DNA of 64,000 nucleotides. Origin: Robinsoniella peoriensis (GTDB lineage: Bacteria; Bacillota; Clostridia; Lachnospirales; Lachnospiraceae). The stretch lies in NCBI RefSeq assembly GCF_042680125.1, contig NZ_JBHTNY010000002.1; one strand, given 5' to 3'. Shown in pieces: positions 52,819 through 63,050 of this stretch (the first letter of the stretch is position 1; each line of letters begins with the position of its first letter). The position numbers were made by a program, and so were the translations under genes. Below the pieces are notes generated by a model. The model did not search any database and was not told where the DNA came from. It worked only from the letters and a program-made list of their open reading frames with translations.

Positions 52819-54210
52819 ATGCATAAGATGGCGAAAGAATTAGGAAAAGATAAGTTTGGCGTACAGCGGACAATGCGCAGAAGAGATTTTCTGGGGGATT
52901 CACTGGGACAGTTCGCATTGAATGCGATGAGTGGATTGATCGGACAGATAACCTACTTTTATACAGATAAAGTAGGAGTGGCAGCAGGAGCGGTTGCTAC
53001 GGTTCTGATGCTCTGTAAGATTGTGGATGCATTTACAGATCTGATCATGGGAAATATCGTAGACCATACGAAACCGGGGAAAGAAAAATACAGACCATGG
53101 CTTTTGAAAGCCGGTATACCTGCCGGTATTCTCACCGTATTGATGTTCACTGTGCCGAAAGGAAACGCAGGTCTGCAACTTGCTTATTTGATAATTACAA
53201 ATCTGTTATTTACGGCAGTTGCTTATACGGCAGTATGTATCCCGTATGCATCTCTTATGATTGTTCGTACAAACAGTCAGGAAGAACGAGGCAGAATGGG
53301 AACATGGCGTGCAGCATCAGGATATGTATCCGGTATGATCATGGCAGTTGCAATAATTCCGGTTACAAATATGTTAGGTGGTACACAGAGTGCATGGATC
53401 AAATTTGGTGCAATTGCAGGAGCATTTGTAATCTTAGCATTTTTACTTTGCTATAAGACAAGTAAAGAAGTGATTTCGGGTGAAACAGAAGTACAGGAAA
53501 AAGAAGAGGAAGAAGCAGTTCCGTTTAAAGAAGCGGTTATAAAACTGTTCCAGAATAAGTATTGGGTTATGATTTTGATCATGAACTTTATAAGTGCTGT
53601 TCTGTATGCAATTACAAGTTCATCAGGTGTTTATTATGCAAAATGGATTTACGGAAATGATAATCTGATGGGAATTATGGGAGCAATCGGCTTGATTCCG
53701 ACATTGGTAGGATTCATTATTGTAGGACCAATGATTAAACATCTTGGTGTTACTAAGACATTGAAAGTGTCCTTTGCTGTTGGAGCTATTTGTACGATTG
53801 TAAGAATTGGAAACCCGTATAATTTTGTATTTAACGTGGTTATGAGCTGTTTTTCTTCACTTGCAAATATTCCGATGATGTGTCTGATGGGAGTTATGAC
53901 AGCAATGTCTATTGATTATAATGAGTACAAATATGGTAAGAAAATGGTAGCATCTTCACAGGCTGCATCCAGTTTTGGAGGAAAAGTTGGAAGCGGTATT
54001 GGAGGTTCTATTATTGGATGGTGTCTCGCATTGGCAGCATATGATCCAGCAATGACCGCAGCTACATCGGCAACAAAACAGGCAATTTTCTCATTTTCCA
54101 TTTACATTCCGGCAGCAATGTTTGTAGTTATGTTTATAATGAGCATGAAGTTTGACTTAGAAAAGAGACTTCCTCAGTTGAGAGAGGAAATTGCAAAACG
54201 AAAAGCGTAA
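52819..54210 (+). CDS. Glycoside-pentoside-hexuronide (GPH) family symporter
   Basis: A 463-residue, 12-helix major-facilitator-type transporter of the MelB/GPH class. Marker segments: NAMSGLIGQITYFYTDKVG, VDAFTDLIMGNIVDHTKPGKEKYRPWL (the MelB DxxxD cation region) and MSIDYNEYKYGKKM. It would co-import a glycoside with Na+ or H+. It is paired with GH3 and probably feeds that enzyme. The exact start may be the ATG at 52828. Confidence 0.9.
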   Translation: MHKMAKELGKDKFGVQRTMRRRDFLGDSLGQFALNAMSGLIGQITYFYTDKVGVAAGAVATVLMLCKIVDAFTDLIMGNIVDHTKPGKEKYRPWLLKAGIPAGILTVLMFTVPKGNAGLQLAYLIITNLLFTAVAYTAVCIPYASLMIVRTNSQEERGRMGTWRAASGYVSGMIMAVAIIPVTNMLGGTQSAWIKFGAIAGAFVILAFLLCYKTSKEVISGETEVQEKEEEEAVPFKEAVIKLFQNKYWVMILIMNFISAVLYAITSSSGVYYAKWIYGNDNLMGIMGAIGLIPTLVGFIIVGPMIKHLGVTKTLKVSFAVGAICTIVRIGNPYNFVFNVVMSCFSSLANIPMMCLMGVMTAMSIDYNEYKYGKKMVASSQAASSFGGKVGSGIGGSIIGWCLALAAYDPAMTAATSATKQAIFSFSIYIPAAMFVVMFIMSMKFDLEKRLPQLREEIAKRKA

Positions 54211-54281
54211 AAAGAAGTAATGGAAAAAGAAAAATGTGAAGTGAGACAGAAATATAAAGTATATGGGAGTGAATCGAATGT

Positions 54282-54671
54282 ATGATTACATATGGAAAAA
54301 CACCGTTATCGTCTGTGTATGGTTTTGAAATTGTATTGATCGGAAAGGGAGGACATGGATCTTCTCCGGAGGTATGCATAGATCCGATCACGGCAGGGGT
54401 ACATGTACATCTCGGGCTACAGGAATTATTAGCCAGAGAATGTCCGTTTGGAAGTGAGGTTTCATTGACGATTGGGCAGTTTCACGCGGGAGATGCTCCG
54501 AACATTATTCCAAATACGGCTGCAATGGGAGGAACCCTGCGTACGTTTGATGATGAACTGGCAGGAAAACTGATCCGCAGAATTACAGAGGTAAAACAGT
54601 CGATTATCTCTCATTTTCCAGCAACCCTCGTCCGTAAAGCTTCGGTTGTTTGCGGAACTGAAGAGGTGTAA
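54282..54671 (+). pseudogene. M20 amidohydrolase fragment
   Basis: The frame resembles only the central dimerisation domain of M20 amidohydrolases: VLIGKGGHGSSPE, IDPITAG, LTIGQFHAGDAPNIIPNTA and GGTLRTFDDELA. The N-terminal metal-binding domain and the C-terminal end are missing. Resemblance stops near base 54600; beyond that it reads antisense to the AraC gene. It is a relic broken at both ends, seemingly fused to the AraC 3' end by a past rearrangement. Confidence 0.75.
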
Positions 54672-55833
54672 CATGGTATTGCTTTTTAAAGGCAGTCTGA
54701 AAATGGCTTTGACTGGAAAAACACAGGTAATTGCTGATCACACTGAGCGGTTTGTCTGTAAACTGCAGCAGATGTTTTCCTTCTTCTAGTTTACAGCGCA
54801 GGATAAATGCACTGATAGTAAAACCCAGCTGTTCTTTAAAATAGGTAGAAAAATAGGAACGGCTGAATCCCACATGGTGGGCAACCTCGGCAGCTGTAAT
54901 CGGACAGTTGGTATGTTGAAGAACATACCGAATGGCTTGCTGCAGTGCTTCATCAGAGGTTTTTGGAATCAATTTATCTTTTACTTTTTGTGCAAATGTC
55001 AGAAGCATCTGGAAATTCAGATTTTGAACAGCGGAGGGATCATTTAATTTTTCTGTTGTTTGAATATATAAATCGGACATCTGGAATGCATCATCTGCAT
55101 CTAAGCCGCTGGAGATTGCAGAACGTGATGCAAGTGCAGTCATAATAATATTCAGATTTTTCAATTGACGGAGCTGATTTGGTGCAACAGTACCAGAATG
55201 TATGATGGAAGGTTGCAAAGTCATTTTTTTCAGACCATCCACATCTCCTGATTCTACAAAATGAAGAATCAGGGATTCGATTTCAGAAGAATTATTGTGG
55301 TGAAAATCTTCTTTCTGTTGATAAATGGATTCTACATGTTTTTCTGCGTGTGCAGAAGAGTCTGAAATGCTAACAGGTTCCAACAGGTCAAAATGAGAAC
55401 AAATTTCGTGGTTCAGAAAATAATTAAAAACGGCAGCTTTTGCCTTAAGACCTTTTAAAGCAATCGGCGGAATAAATTGAAAGAATGCTTTAAAAGCTGC
55501 CCGTTCTTCCTGAACAACTGCATATTCTGTATACATGGCATGAAAATCTGCGTCGGTAAACGGAATATAACTTGCCGGGCCTAACACAATGCGAAATTTC
55601 TGTAAATCTTTTGGTTTTATGGCAACAAAATAAGCACCGTATGGAGTGGAAAGATGTGCGATGTTATCTGTCGTATCGACAAATTCCTCAATGTAATGCT
55701 TTGGCGGATATGTGCAGGGGGACTGCTCTGGAAATGTCTGCAATAAAGTATCTTTCTGATACAGGTAAACAGGAATACCGGAATCCAGATAATTCAGATG
55801 ACAAAAATCTTTAATGTCTTGTAAGGAAATCAT
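54604..55833 (-). CDS. AraC family transcriptional regulator
   Basis: A 409-residue regulator. The C-terminal double HTH is clear (ITAAEVAHHVGFSRSYFST and LSVISNYLCFSSQSHFQTAFKKQY). The N-terminal 300 residues form a sensing region of no family I can name. TGGAG is 8 bases before ATG 55833. It is divergent from the GH78 gene, 171 bases away, so it may control it. Its last 68 bases lie under the M20 relic. Confidence 0.88.
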   Translation of the reverse strand: MISLQDIKDFCHLNYLDSGIPVYLYQKDTLLQTFPEQSPCTYPPKHYIEEFVDTTDNIAHLSTPYGAYFVAIKPKDLQKFRIVLGPASYIPFTDADFHAMYTEYAVVQEERAAFKAFFQFIPPIALKGLKAKAAVFNYFLNHEICSHFDLLEPVSISDSSAHAEKHVESIYQQKEDFHHNNSSEIESLILHFVESGDVDGLKKMTLQPSIIHSGTVAPNQLRQLKNLNIIMTALASRSAISSGLDADDAFQMSDLYIQTTEKLNDPSAVQNLNFQMLLTFAQKVKDKLIPKTSDEALQQAIRYVLQHTNCPITAAEVAHHVGFSRSYFSTYFKEQLGFTISAFILRCKLEEGKHLLQFTDKPLSVISNYLCFSSQSHFQTAFKKQYHVTPLQFRKQPKLYGRGLLENER

Positions 55834-56004
55834 GTATTTTCTCCATTTTATAACAAATATGTATTTGGTGTGTTATAGCAAGTTACAGTTAAATTATAAA
55901 AGAAATCGAACAAATCTGCAATAAAAATGGAGATATAAAAAGTAATATAATATCGGGAAACGATGTTTAAAAGAGAATTCTTAAAAAGTGGAGGAATAGA
56001 TAAC

Positions 56005-58812
56005 ATGAAACTTTATGATTTGAGAACAGAATATAGAGTAAATCCAATCGGAATCGCGGAGAAAAATCCACGGTTTTCATGGAAGCTGGAATCAGAGGTA
56101 AATGACACCGTACAACAGCTTTATCACATTGTAGTAAAGGATTGCCAAAAAGTTGTCTGGGAAATAAAAGTGGAGAGCGAAGATTCCGTGCTGATTGCCT
56201 ATGCAGGAGACGATTTACAGGATGAAACACGCTACAATGTGACAGTAGAAGTGACAGATAATCATGAGAATACGGCATCCGGAGAAATGTCTTTTGAGAC
56301 AGGGATCCTGAACCCGGAAGTATTTAAGGCAAAAATGATTACACATGATTTTCCCGAAGAAGAAACGGCATGTCCGATTTTTTCTAAGACATTTGCAGCA
56401 AAAGGAAAAGTTCAAAGAGCCAGAATTTACGCCACATCCAGAGGTGTCTATGAGGCATCACTGAACGGTAAGCGTATCGGTGAAGACCAGATGACACCAG
56501 GTTGGACAAGCTATCATCACCGTCTTCAATACCAGATCTATGACATAACCGAAATGCTCCGGGAAGAAAATAAAATTGAAATCATGGTCGGAAACGGTTG
56601 GTATAAAGGAATCTTTGGTTTTATGCTGACACCGAATATTTACGGTGACAGAGTTGGTGTATTTGTGGAAATACATATGGAATATGAGGACGGAAGCAGA
56701 GAGATAATCTGCACCGATGAAACCTGGAAAGTCCGGACAGGTGAAGTCCGTTACAGTGAGATCTACATGGGCGAAACAATTGATACAACCGTTTGTGAAG
56801 AAAGCAGTGGTGAGGATTCCGGAATCAGGGTAGGTACTGTGTCTATCATGGATTTTAACAAGCATACTCTGACAGCCCAGGAAAATGAGCCGGTTCGTAT
56901 TACCGAAAGAATTCCGGCAAAGGAACTGATCGTGACACCAAAAGGGGAAAAGCTGGTGGACTTCGGACAGAATCTGACCGGTATTGTAGAAGTGAAAGTG
57001 CATGGCAGAAAAGGGCAGAAGATTGTGATCCGTCATGCAGAAGTGTTGGATAAAGACGGGAATTTTTATACAGAGACTTTACGTCAGGCGAAATCAGAGG
57101 ATACCTATATTTGCAATGGAGGGGGACAGACATTTCTTCCGCATTTTACGTTCCATGGTTTTCGATATATCTGTGTAGAGGGAATGGAGGAGTTGACAAC
57201 GGAGCAGTTTACCGCCTGCGTGATGCATTCTGATATGGAAAAGCTGGTAGATTTTCAGTGTTCTAACCAAAAGGTAAATCAACTGCAAAAGAATATTGCG
57301 TGGGGGCAGAGGGACAATTTTTTGGATATTCCGACGGACTGTCCGCAGCGGGACGAGCGTCTCGGATGGACAGGGGATGCACAGATTTTTTCATGGACAG
57401 CAGCTATTAACCGGAATACGGCATTGTTCTTCCGGAAATGGATGAGAGATGTATCGGCAGAGTCCTCCTTAGAAAAGGGCGTTCCGCATGTCGTACCGGA
57501 TATTCTGGGTTCATACAGCTCTGCGGCATGGAGTGACGTGGCAGTCATTGTGCCATGGGTGGTATATCAGACCTATGGTGATAAAGGCATTCTGAAAGAA
57601 AACTGGAAATGTATGCATGAATGGGTAGACTATATCCGAAATCAGTGCGGGGAAAACGGACTCTGGCAGACCGGATTCCAGTATGGAGACTGGCTGGCGC
57701 TGGATAAGGAGGAAAGTGCAGACAGAACCGGTGCGACAGATAAATATATGATTGCAAATGCATATTATTTGTATGTGACAAATCTGGTGAAACAGACCGC
57801 AGAAGTACTCGGATTTGCACAAGATGCAGAAAAATATCAGAAATTGTATGATACGACTTTGGAAGCATTCCGGCAGGAATATTATACGAATACGGGGCGT
57901 ATTGTCAGTGAGACGCAGACCGGAGCGATTTTATCTTTGTATTTTAACCTGGCGAGAGAAAAAGACAGGAAGCGTATTTTACAGACCTTGAAAACCAATA
58001 TTGAAAATCACAAAAATCACCTGGCAACCGGTTTTGTCGGAACACCGTATCTGTGTCATGTATTATCCGAAAACGGAGAACATGAACTGGCGGCAACTAT
58101 TTTTATGAAAGAAGATTATCCGTCATGGCTCTATGCTGTGAATATGGGAGCAACGACAATATGGGAGCGCTGGAATTCCATCATGCCGGACGGAAGTTTT
58201 GATGTATCGGGAATGAATTCATTGAATCATTATGCCTATGGTTCCATTGGCGACTGGATGTACCGGAAGATTGCCGGTGTGAGCCAGTTGAAGCCGGGTT
58301 ACAAAAAGTTCAAAGTACAGCCGCTGTTTGTAAAAGGGATCGATGAAGCAGGAGTGGAATTCGAGTCGGTATACGGCAGGATTGAAAGCAACTGGAGCTG
58401 CAAAAATGGAAAGATTCATGGGTATGTGAGCGTTCCTGCAAATACAGAGGCAGAGATTCATTTGCCGGAGAAAGAAGATGTGATTACTGTAGGCTCTGGA
58501 ATATATGAGTATGAATATGAGACTACAACGAACCTGGCATATGAGCGCTTTAGTCTGGACAGTACATGGGAAGAAATCTTGTCCCAGCCTTTGGCGGTGG
58601 AATTATTCAATCAGATGTCTCCGGGAATGCTGGACAATCCGATGCTTGCAATGGCACAGCAGATGACACTTGCAGAAGTACTTGGTTTGGCTCCGGAAGC
58701 AAGGCCACTGTATGAGGCGGTAGTGAATGCGTTGAATGAGAGAAACTGTACACTGACAGGGGTTGGATATTGTGATCTTGACAGGTATGAGAGCGGTGGT
58801 CACAACAGATAA
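56005..58812 (+). CDS. GH78 glycoside hydrolase, alpha-L-rhamnosidase-like
   Basis: A 935-residue family 78 protein. N-terminal beta domains (LRTEYRVNPIGIAEKNPRFSW) and the carbohydrate-binding-type domain with MTPGWTSYHHRLQYQIYDIT precede the (alpha/alpha)6 barrel, where DCPQRDERLGWTGD and GDWLALD carry catalytic acidic residues. A C-terminal beta sandwich follows, then a helical tail of about 80 residues resembling the tail of the GH3 protein. No signal peptide. GGAGG precedes ATG 56005; the frame is open to 55963. It releases terminal rhamnose from imported glycosides. Confidence 0.9.
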   Translation: MKLYDLRTEYRVNPIGIAEKNPRFSWKLESEVNDTVQQLYHIVVKDCQKVVWEIKVESEDSVLIAYAGDDLQDETRYNVTVEVTDNHENTASGEMSFETGILNPEVFKAKMITHDFPEEETACPIFSKTFAAKGKVQRARIYATSRGVYEASLNGKRIGEDQMTPGWTSYHHRLQYQIYDITEMLREENKIEIMVGNGWYKGIFGFMLTPNIYGDRVGVFVEIHMEYEDGSREIICTDETWKVRTGEVRYSEIYMGETIDTTVCEESSGEDSGIRVGTVSIMDFNKHTLTAQENEPVRITERIPAKELIVTPKGEKLVDFGQNLTGIVEVKVHGRKGQKIVIRHAEVLDKDGNFYTETLRQAKSEDTYICNGGGQTFLPHFTFHGFRYICVEGMEELTTEQFTACVMHSDMEKLVDFQCSNQKVNQLQKNIAWGQRDNFLDIPTDCPQRDERLGWTGDAQIFSWTAAINRNTALFFRKWMRDVSAESSLEKGVPHVVPDILGSYSSAAWSDVAVIVPWVVYQTYGDKGILKENWKCMHEWVDYIRNQCGENGLWQTGFQYGDWLALDKEESADRTGATDKYMIANAYYLYVTNLVKQTAEVLGFAQDAEKYQKLYDTTLEAFRQEYYTNTGRIVSETQTGAILSLYFNLAREKDRKRILQTLKTNIENHKNHLATGFVGTPYLCHVLSENGEHELAATIFMKEDYPSWLYAVNMGATTIWERWNSIMPDGSFDVSGMNSLNHYAYGSIGDWMYRKIAGVSQLKPGYKKFKVQPLFVKGIDEAGVEFESVYGRIESNWSCKNGKIHGYVSVPANTEAEIHLPEKEDVITVGSGIYEYEYETTTNLAYERFSLDSTWEEILSQPLAVELFNQMSPGMLDNPMLAMAQQMTLAEVLGLAPEARPLYEAVVNALNERNCTLTGVGYCDLDRYESGGHNR

Positions 58813-58885
58813 GTAGCCATATTATGAATATTGAGTACACGAAATGAACACCTATGTAAAAAGCAAGTAATCAAAAATAAGAGTG

Positions 58886-58935
58886 AAAAGAGCACGAGAG
58901 TAAAAATCTGAATTGATTTTGCCATCGTGCTTTTT
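58886..58935 (+). terminator. Terminator after the GH78 gene
   Basis: AAAAGAGCACGA and TCGTGCTTTTT form the base of a longer stem around GTAAAAATC/GATTTTGC, ending in T5. Confidence 0.8.
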
Positions 58936-59098
58936 CAATATGTTTGTAAAGAAATTGTAAGATACGGCAGTTATACTGGTCATATCAGGAAAAGTTAAGC
59001 AGCAGAAAGTAGAAGCAAACGATTCAATATCCTTTGCTCTAGATGTTTTCTCCAAAATAAAGATGCACAGTTGATTCCGCTTGACGAAAGATATTTGC

Positions 59099-59127
59099 TT
59101 GAATTTCTTTCCTAAACTGTATATAAT
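59099..59127 (+). promoter_or_regulatory. Promoter of the radical-SAM operon
   Basis: TTGAAT (59099-59104), 17-base gap, TATAAT (59122-59127). A leader of about 130 bases follows. The rest of the 455-base gap after 58812 holds only the terminator at 58886; no gene seen. Confidence 0.65.
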
Positions 59128-59266
59128 GGTATAGATTAGATTGTCTCAATCATATATCAATTGCTTTTGCAATGTTGAATCGTGTTTTATATCCATTTTT
59201 CACTCGGAAAAATTAAAAATAGGTTCGAATGAATTTGTGCAATAGATATAAATAGAAAGGAAATAT

Positions 59267-61132
59267 ATGAGAAAACTAGCTTTAAATGATGAAATACTGC
59301 TAAAAATCGAGAAGCCTGCCCGCTACATCGGTAATGAGGTCAACTCGGTTATAAAAGATAAAGAAAAGGTGGATATCCGCTTTGCCATGTGCTTTCCCGA
59401 TGTCTACGAGATCGGGATGTCACATCTTGGAATTCAGATTCTTTATGATATGCTGAATCGAAGAGAGGATATCTGGTGTGAAAGGGTGTATTCTCCATGG
59501 ATGGATCTGGATAAGGTCTTAAGAGAAAAGGATATCCCGTTGTTTGCACTGGAATCACAGGAGCCAATCAAAGAATTTGATTTTCTTGGAATCACCATTC
59601 AATATGAGATGTGCTATACAAATATACTGCAGATACTGGATCTGAGTAAAATTCCGCTTCTAAGCAAAGACAGAGATGAGAATTGTCCAATCGTAATCGG
59701 CGGTGGTCCATGCAGTTATAATCCAGAACCCCTGGCGGATTTCTTTGACTTGTTTTATATAGGAGAAGGAGAAACGGTATATTTCCGATTGATTGATCTG
59801 TATAAAGAATATAAATCCAATGGAAAAGGAAGGAAGGCATTTTTAGAAGCTGCTGCCCTCATCCCCGGAATTTATGTACCGTCTCTTTACGAAGTAACAT
59901 ACAAAGAAGACGGAACCATTGCTTCTTTTCTACCAAAAAGTGCGGATACACCGGCATTTGTAGAAAAACAGATTGTAATGGATATTACGGATACTTATTA
60001 TCCGAAAGCACCGGTTGTTCCGTTTATTAAAGCAACCCAGGACAGGGTAGTGCTGGAAATACAAAGGGGCTGTATCCGCGGATGCCGTTTCTGCCAGGCG
60101 GGAATGCTTTACCGGCCCACCAGAGAGCGGGATCTTGCTATGCTGAAGGAATACGCATATGAAATGCTGAAAAATACCGGGCATGAAGAAATTTCCTTAA
60201 GTTCATTAAGCTCCAGTGACTATTCCCAACTGGAAGGATTAGTTAACTATTTAATCGAAGAATTCAAAGGAAAAGGGGTTAATATTTCCCTGCCATCCCT
60301 TCGTATCGATGCTTTTTCCCTGGATGTTATGAGCAAAGTGCAGGATGTGAAAAAGAGCAGCCTTACATTTGCCCCGGAAGCCGGCTCCCAGCGCCTGCGC
60401 GATGTAATTAACAAAGGGCTGACCGAAGAAAATATTATAGAGGGTGCAGGCCAGGCATTTGAAGGCGGCTGGAACAGGGTAAAGCTGTATTTTATGCTGG
60501 GACTTCCTACTGAGACGGAAGAAGATATGAAAGAGATCGCACATCTGGCTGACCGCATTGCCAGACGGTATTATGAGATACCCAAAGAGGAGCGAAACGG
60601 TAAATGCCAGATTACGGTCAGTACCTCATTTTTTGTGCCAAAACCTTTTACGCCGTTCCAATGGGTAGGGATGAACACAAAAGAAGAATTTTTAGGAAAA
60701 GCCAGAATAGTTAACCAGGAAGTGAAAGATCAGTTAAATCGCAAAAGTATTAAATATAACTGGCATGAAGCGGATGTTACTGTTTTGGAAGGGCTGCTGG
60801 CACGAGGAGACCGCAGAGTAGGGGCAGCCATACTGGATGCTTATCAAAACGGTGCACTTTATGATGCATGGTCCGAGACTTTTAAGAATCAAACCTGGAT
60901 GGAAGCATTTGTACACACGGGCATAGATCCGGATTTCTATACGACCAGAGAACGTTCCATGGATGAAATACTTCCCTGGGATTTTATACAAATCGGTGTT
61001 TCAAAGAATTTCCTGATACAAGAATGGAAAAAAGCGGTTTCAGAAACAATTACAAATAACTGCCGTCAGGGTTGCTCTGGATGCGGTGCGGGAATATACA
61101 AAGGAGGCGTGTGTATTGAAAGTAAGAATTAA
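59267..61132 (+). CDS. TIGR03960 family B12-binding-domain radical SAM protein
   Basis: A 621-residue protein with a B12-binding-like domain at the N-terminus and a radical SAM domain after it; the cluster motif is GCIRGCRFCQAG. A C-terminal Cys-rich end (CRQGCSGCGAGIYKGGVC) could hold another cluster. It is always paired with a TIGR03936 (DUF2344) protein, encoded next with a 17-base overlap. The reaction is unknown. AGAAAGGAAA precedes the ATG. Confidence 0.88.
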   Translation: MRKLALNDEILLKIEKPARYIGNEVNSVIKDKEKVDIRFAMCFPDVYEIGMSHLGIQILYDMLNRREDIWCERVYSPWMDLDKVLREKDIPLFALESQEPIKEFDFLGITIQYEMCYTNILQILDLSKIPLLSKDRDENCPIVIGGGPCSYNPEPLADFFDLFYIGEGETVYFRLIDLYKEYKSNGKGRKAFLEAAALIPGIYVPSLYEVTYKEDGTIASFLPKSADTPAFVEKQIVMDITDTYYPKAPVVPFIKATQDRVVLEIQRGCIRGCRFCQAGMLYRPTRERDLAMLKEYAYEMLKNTGHEEISLSSLSSSDYSQLEGLVNYLIEEFKGKGVNISLPSLRIDAFSLDVMSKVQDVKKSSLTFAPEAGSQRLRDVINKGLTEENIIEGAGQAFEGGWNRVKLYFMLGLPTETEEDMKEIAHLADRIARRYYEIPKEERNGKCQITVSTSFFVPKPFTPFQWVGMNTKEEFLGKARIVNQEVKDQLNRKSIKYNWHEADVTVLEGLLARGDRRVGAAILDAYQNGALYDAWSETFKNQTWMEAFVHTGIDPDFYTTRERSMDEILPWDFIQIGVSKNFLIQEWKKAVSETITNNCRQGCSGCGAGIYKGGVCIESKN

Positions 61133-61826
61133 ATTTGCCAAAGAGGGTGCTATGAAATTTATCGGACACCTTGATATCATGCGCTATTTTCAAAAAGCAA
61201 TGCGAAGGGGAAATATTGACATTGCTTTTACTGAAGGGTTCAGCCCCCATATGATTATGTCATTTGCAGCCCCTCTGGGTGTGGGTCTTACCAGTACGGG
61301 AGAATATCTGGATATTGAAGTTCAGACTGAAATTTCATCAAAAGACGCAATTGAGCAGTTAAATGCTTGCATGGTGGAAGGAATGAAAGTCTTAAGTTTC
61401 CGAAGAATTCCCCAGGAAAAAGCAAGCAAAGCGATGTCTCTGGTTGCTGCTGCCGATTATTTGGTAAACTACAGAGAAGGGAAAGAACCGGATCTGGATT
61501 ATAAGAGCCGGCTGGCGGAGTTTTATGACCGGGAAACCATCACAATTATAAAGAAAACAAAAAAAAGTGAAAAAGAAGTAGATATCAAGCCTATGATATA
61601 TGCTTTGGAACTTCGGGAAGACGGAATATATATGCAGCTTGCTACAGGAAGTGTCAATAATCTGAAGCCGGAACTTGTGATGGAGGCATTTGCCCAGTAT
61701 CTGGGAATGGAAATGGAACCATTCAGTCTGTTGGTTCATCGGCTGGAAGTCTATGCAGATCTTGGAAATGAGAAAAAGCGCAGTCTGGTTTCTCTGGAAG
61801 ATCTGGGAGAGGATATTCCCGGGTAG
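61116..61826 (+). CDS. TIGR03936 family radical SAM-associated protein (DUF2344)
   Basis: A 236-residue partner of the TIGR03960 radical SAM enzyme. The start MKVRIKFAKEGAMKFIGHLDIMRYFQKAMRR and GFSPHMIMSFAAPLGVG are standard for DUF2344. I place the start at TTG 61116 because AAGGAGG lies 8 bases before it. It overlaps the upstream stop by 17 bases. In Firmicutes this pair usually precedes RNase G and rplU. Confidence 0.85.
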   Translation: MKVRIKFAKEGAMKFIGHLDIMRYFQKAMRRGNIDIAFTEGFSPHMIMSFAAPLGVGLTSTGEYLDIEVQTEISSKDAIEQLNACMVEGMKVLSFRRIPQEKASKAMSLVAAADYLVNYREGKEPDLDYKSRLAEFYDRETITIIKKTKKSEKEVDIKPMIYALELREDGIYMQLATGSVNNLKPELVMEAFAQYLGMEMEPFSLLVHRLEVYADLGNEKKRSLVSLEDLGEDIPG

Positions 61827-61828
61827 CA

Positions 61829-63046
61829 ATGGAGATGGAAGAAAAAAACAGTAAGCTGGTTATCACAAGGGAGGAGGGGCAGATTTTAACAACGCTCCTT
61901 CAGGATGGAAAACCGGTAGAATTTCATTTAGAACCGGAAGGAGTAGATTCACTTCTGGGAAATATTTATATCGGAAAAGTACAGAATATTGTACAAAATA
62001 TCCAGGCTGCTTTTATTGAAATCAAAAGTGGTTTGCCTTGTTACTATTCTTTGGAAGAAAATCCTACACCTTACTATACCAGTAAAATGAACTCCCGCAG
62101 ATTGGTGGCGGGAGATGAGCTTCTGGTGCAGGTAAGCCGTGAAAATATGAAAACGAAGGCACCTACTGTCACTTCTAATTTAAGCTTTACCGGCAAATAT
62201 CTGGTTCTGACAAGTGGAAACACACGGATAGGGGTCTCAGGTAAACTGTCTCCATCTCAGAGAAAAGACCTTAAGAACCTGCTGGAAGAATACCGCTCAG
62301 ACCAATATGGCTGGATTATCCGTACCAATGCAGCGCAGGCATCACATGAGGAGTTAAGGCAGGAAGTCTGCCAATTGGCAGGACAATATGAAAACTTAAA
62401 GGAACGGGCCAGATTCAGGACCTGTTTTTCGTGTCTTTACCAGACACCCAAGAATTATCTGACCCAGCTGCGGGATACTTACAGCGGCAAACTGGAAACA
62501 ATTCTAACAGATGACCAGGGGTTGTATGATTCCATGCAGGAATTCCTTGCCGAATACCAGCCGGAGGATCTGGATAAACTGTCATTTTATGAAGATTCCC
62601 TGCTGCCCCTGAAAAAACTGTACAGTCTGGACCAGGCTTTAAAAGATGCATTGAAAGAGCGTGTATGGCTGAAATCCGGAGCTTATCTGGTCATTCAGCC
62701 TACGGAAGCCCTGACATCCATCGACGTGAATACGGGCAAATATGACGGTCATAAGAATCAGGAAGCAACCTTTTTAAAAATCAATCTGGAAGCAGCCAGG
62801 GAAATTGCCAGGCAGCTGCGGCTGCGCAATATTTCGGGCATTATTATTGTTGATTTTATTAATATGAAATCTCCGGATTCTAAAAAGCAGTTATTGGATG
62901 GATTTGAGGCATATCTGTCCAAAGATCCCGTCAAAGCGTCACTGGTAGATATGACGGCATTAGAACTGGTGGAAGTAACCAGGAAAAAAGTAAAAAAATC
63001 CCTGGCAGAACAGGTAAAAGCAATTACTGAGATACAAAGGAAGTGA
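61829..63046 (+). CDS. rng: Ribonuclease E/G family protein
   Basis: A 405-residue RNase G-like endonuclease for rRNA and mRNA processing. An S1-type domain lies at the N-terminus (GNIYIGKVQNIVQNIQAAFIEI). The catalytic Asp pair is kept: Asp299 in SIDVNTG and Asp342 in IIVDFINM, 43 residues apart as in RNase E (303 and 346). The C-terminal zinc-link CPxC and tail are absent, so it is shorter than E. coli RNase G (489 residues). It follows the DUF2344 gene after 2 bases; ATGs at 61829 and 61835 are both possible. Confidence 0.87.
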   Translation: MEMEEKNSKLVITREEGQILTTLLQDGKPVEFHLEPEGVDSLLGNIYIGKVQNIVQNIQAAFIEIKSGLPCYYSLEENPTPYYTSKMNSRRLVAGDELLVQVSRENMKTKAPTVTSNLSFTGKYLVLTSGNTRIGVSGKLSPSQRKDLKNLLEEYRSDQYGWIIRTNAAQASHEELRQEVCQLAGQYENLKERARFRTCFSCLYQTPKNYLTQLRDTYSGKLETILTDDQGLYDSMQEFLAEYQPEDLDKLSFYEDSLLPLKKLYSLDQALKDALKERVWLKSGAYLVIQPTEALTSIDVNTGKYDGHKNQEATFLKINLEAAREIARQLRLRNISGIIIVDFINMKSPDSKKQLLDGFEAYLSKDPVKASLVDMTALELVEVTRKKVKKSLAEQVKAITEIQRK

Positions 63047-63050
63047 CTTA

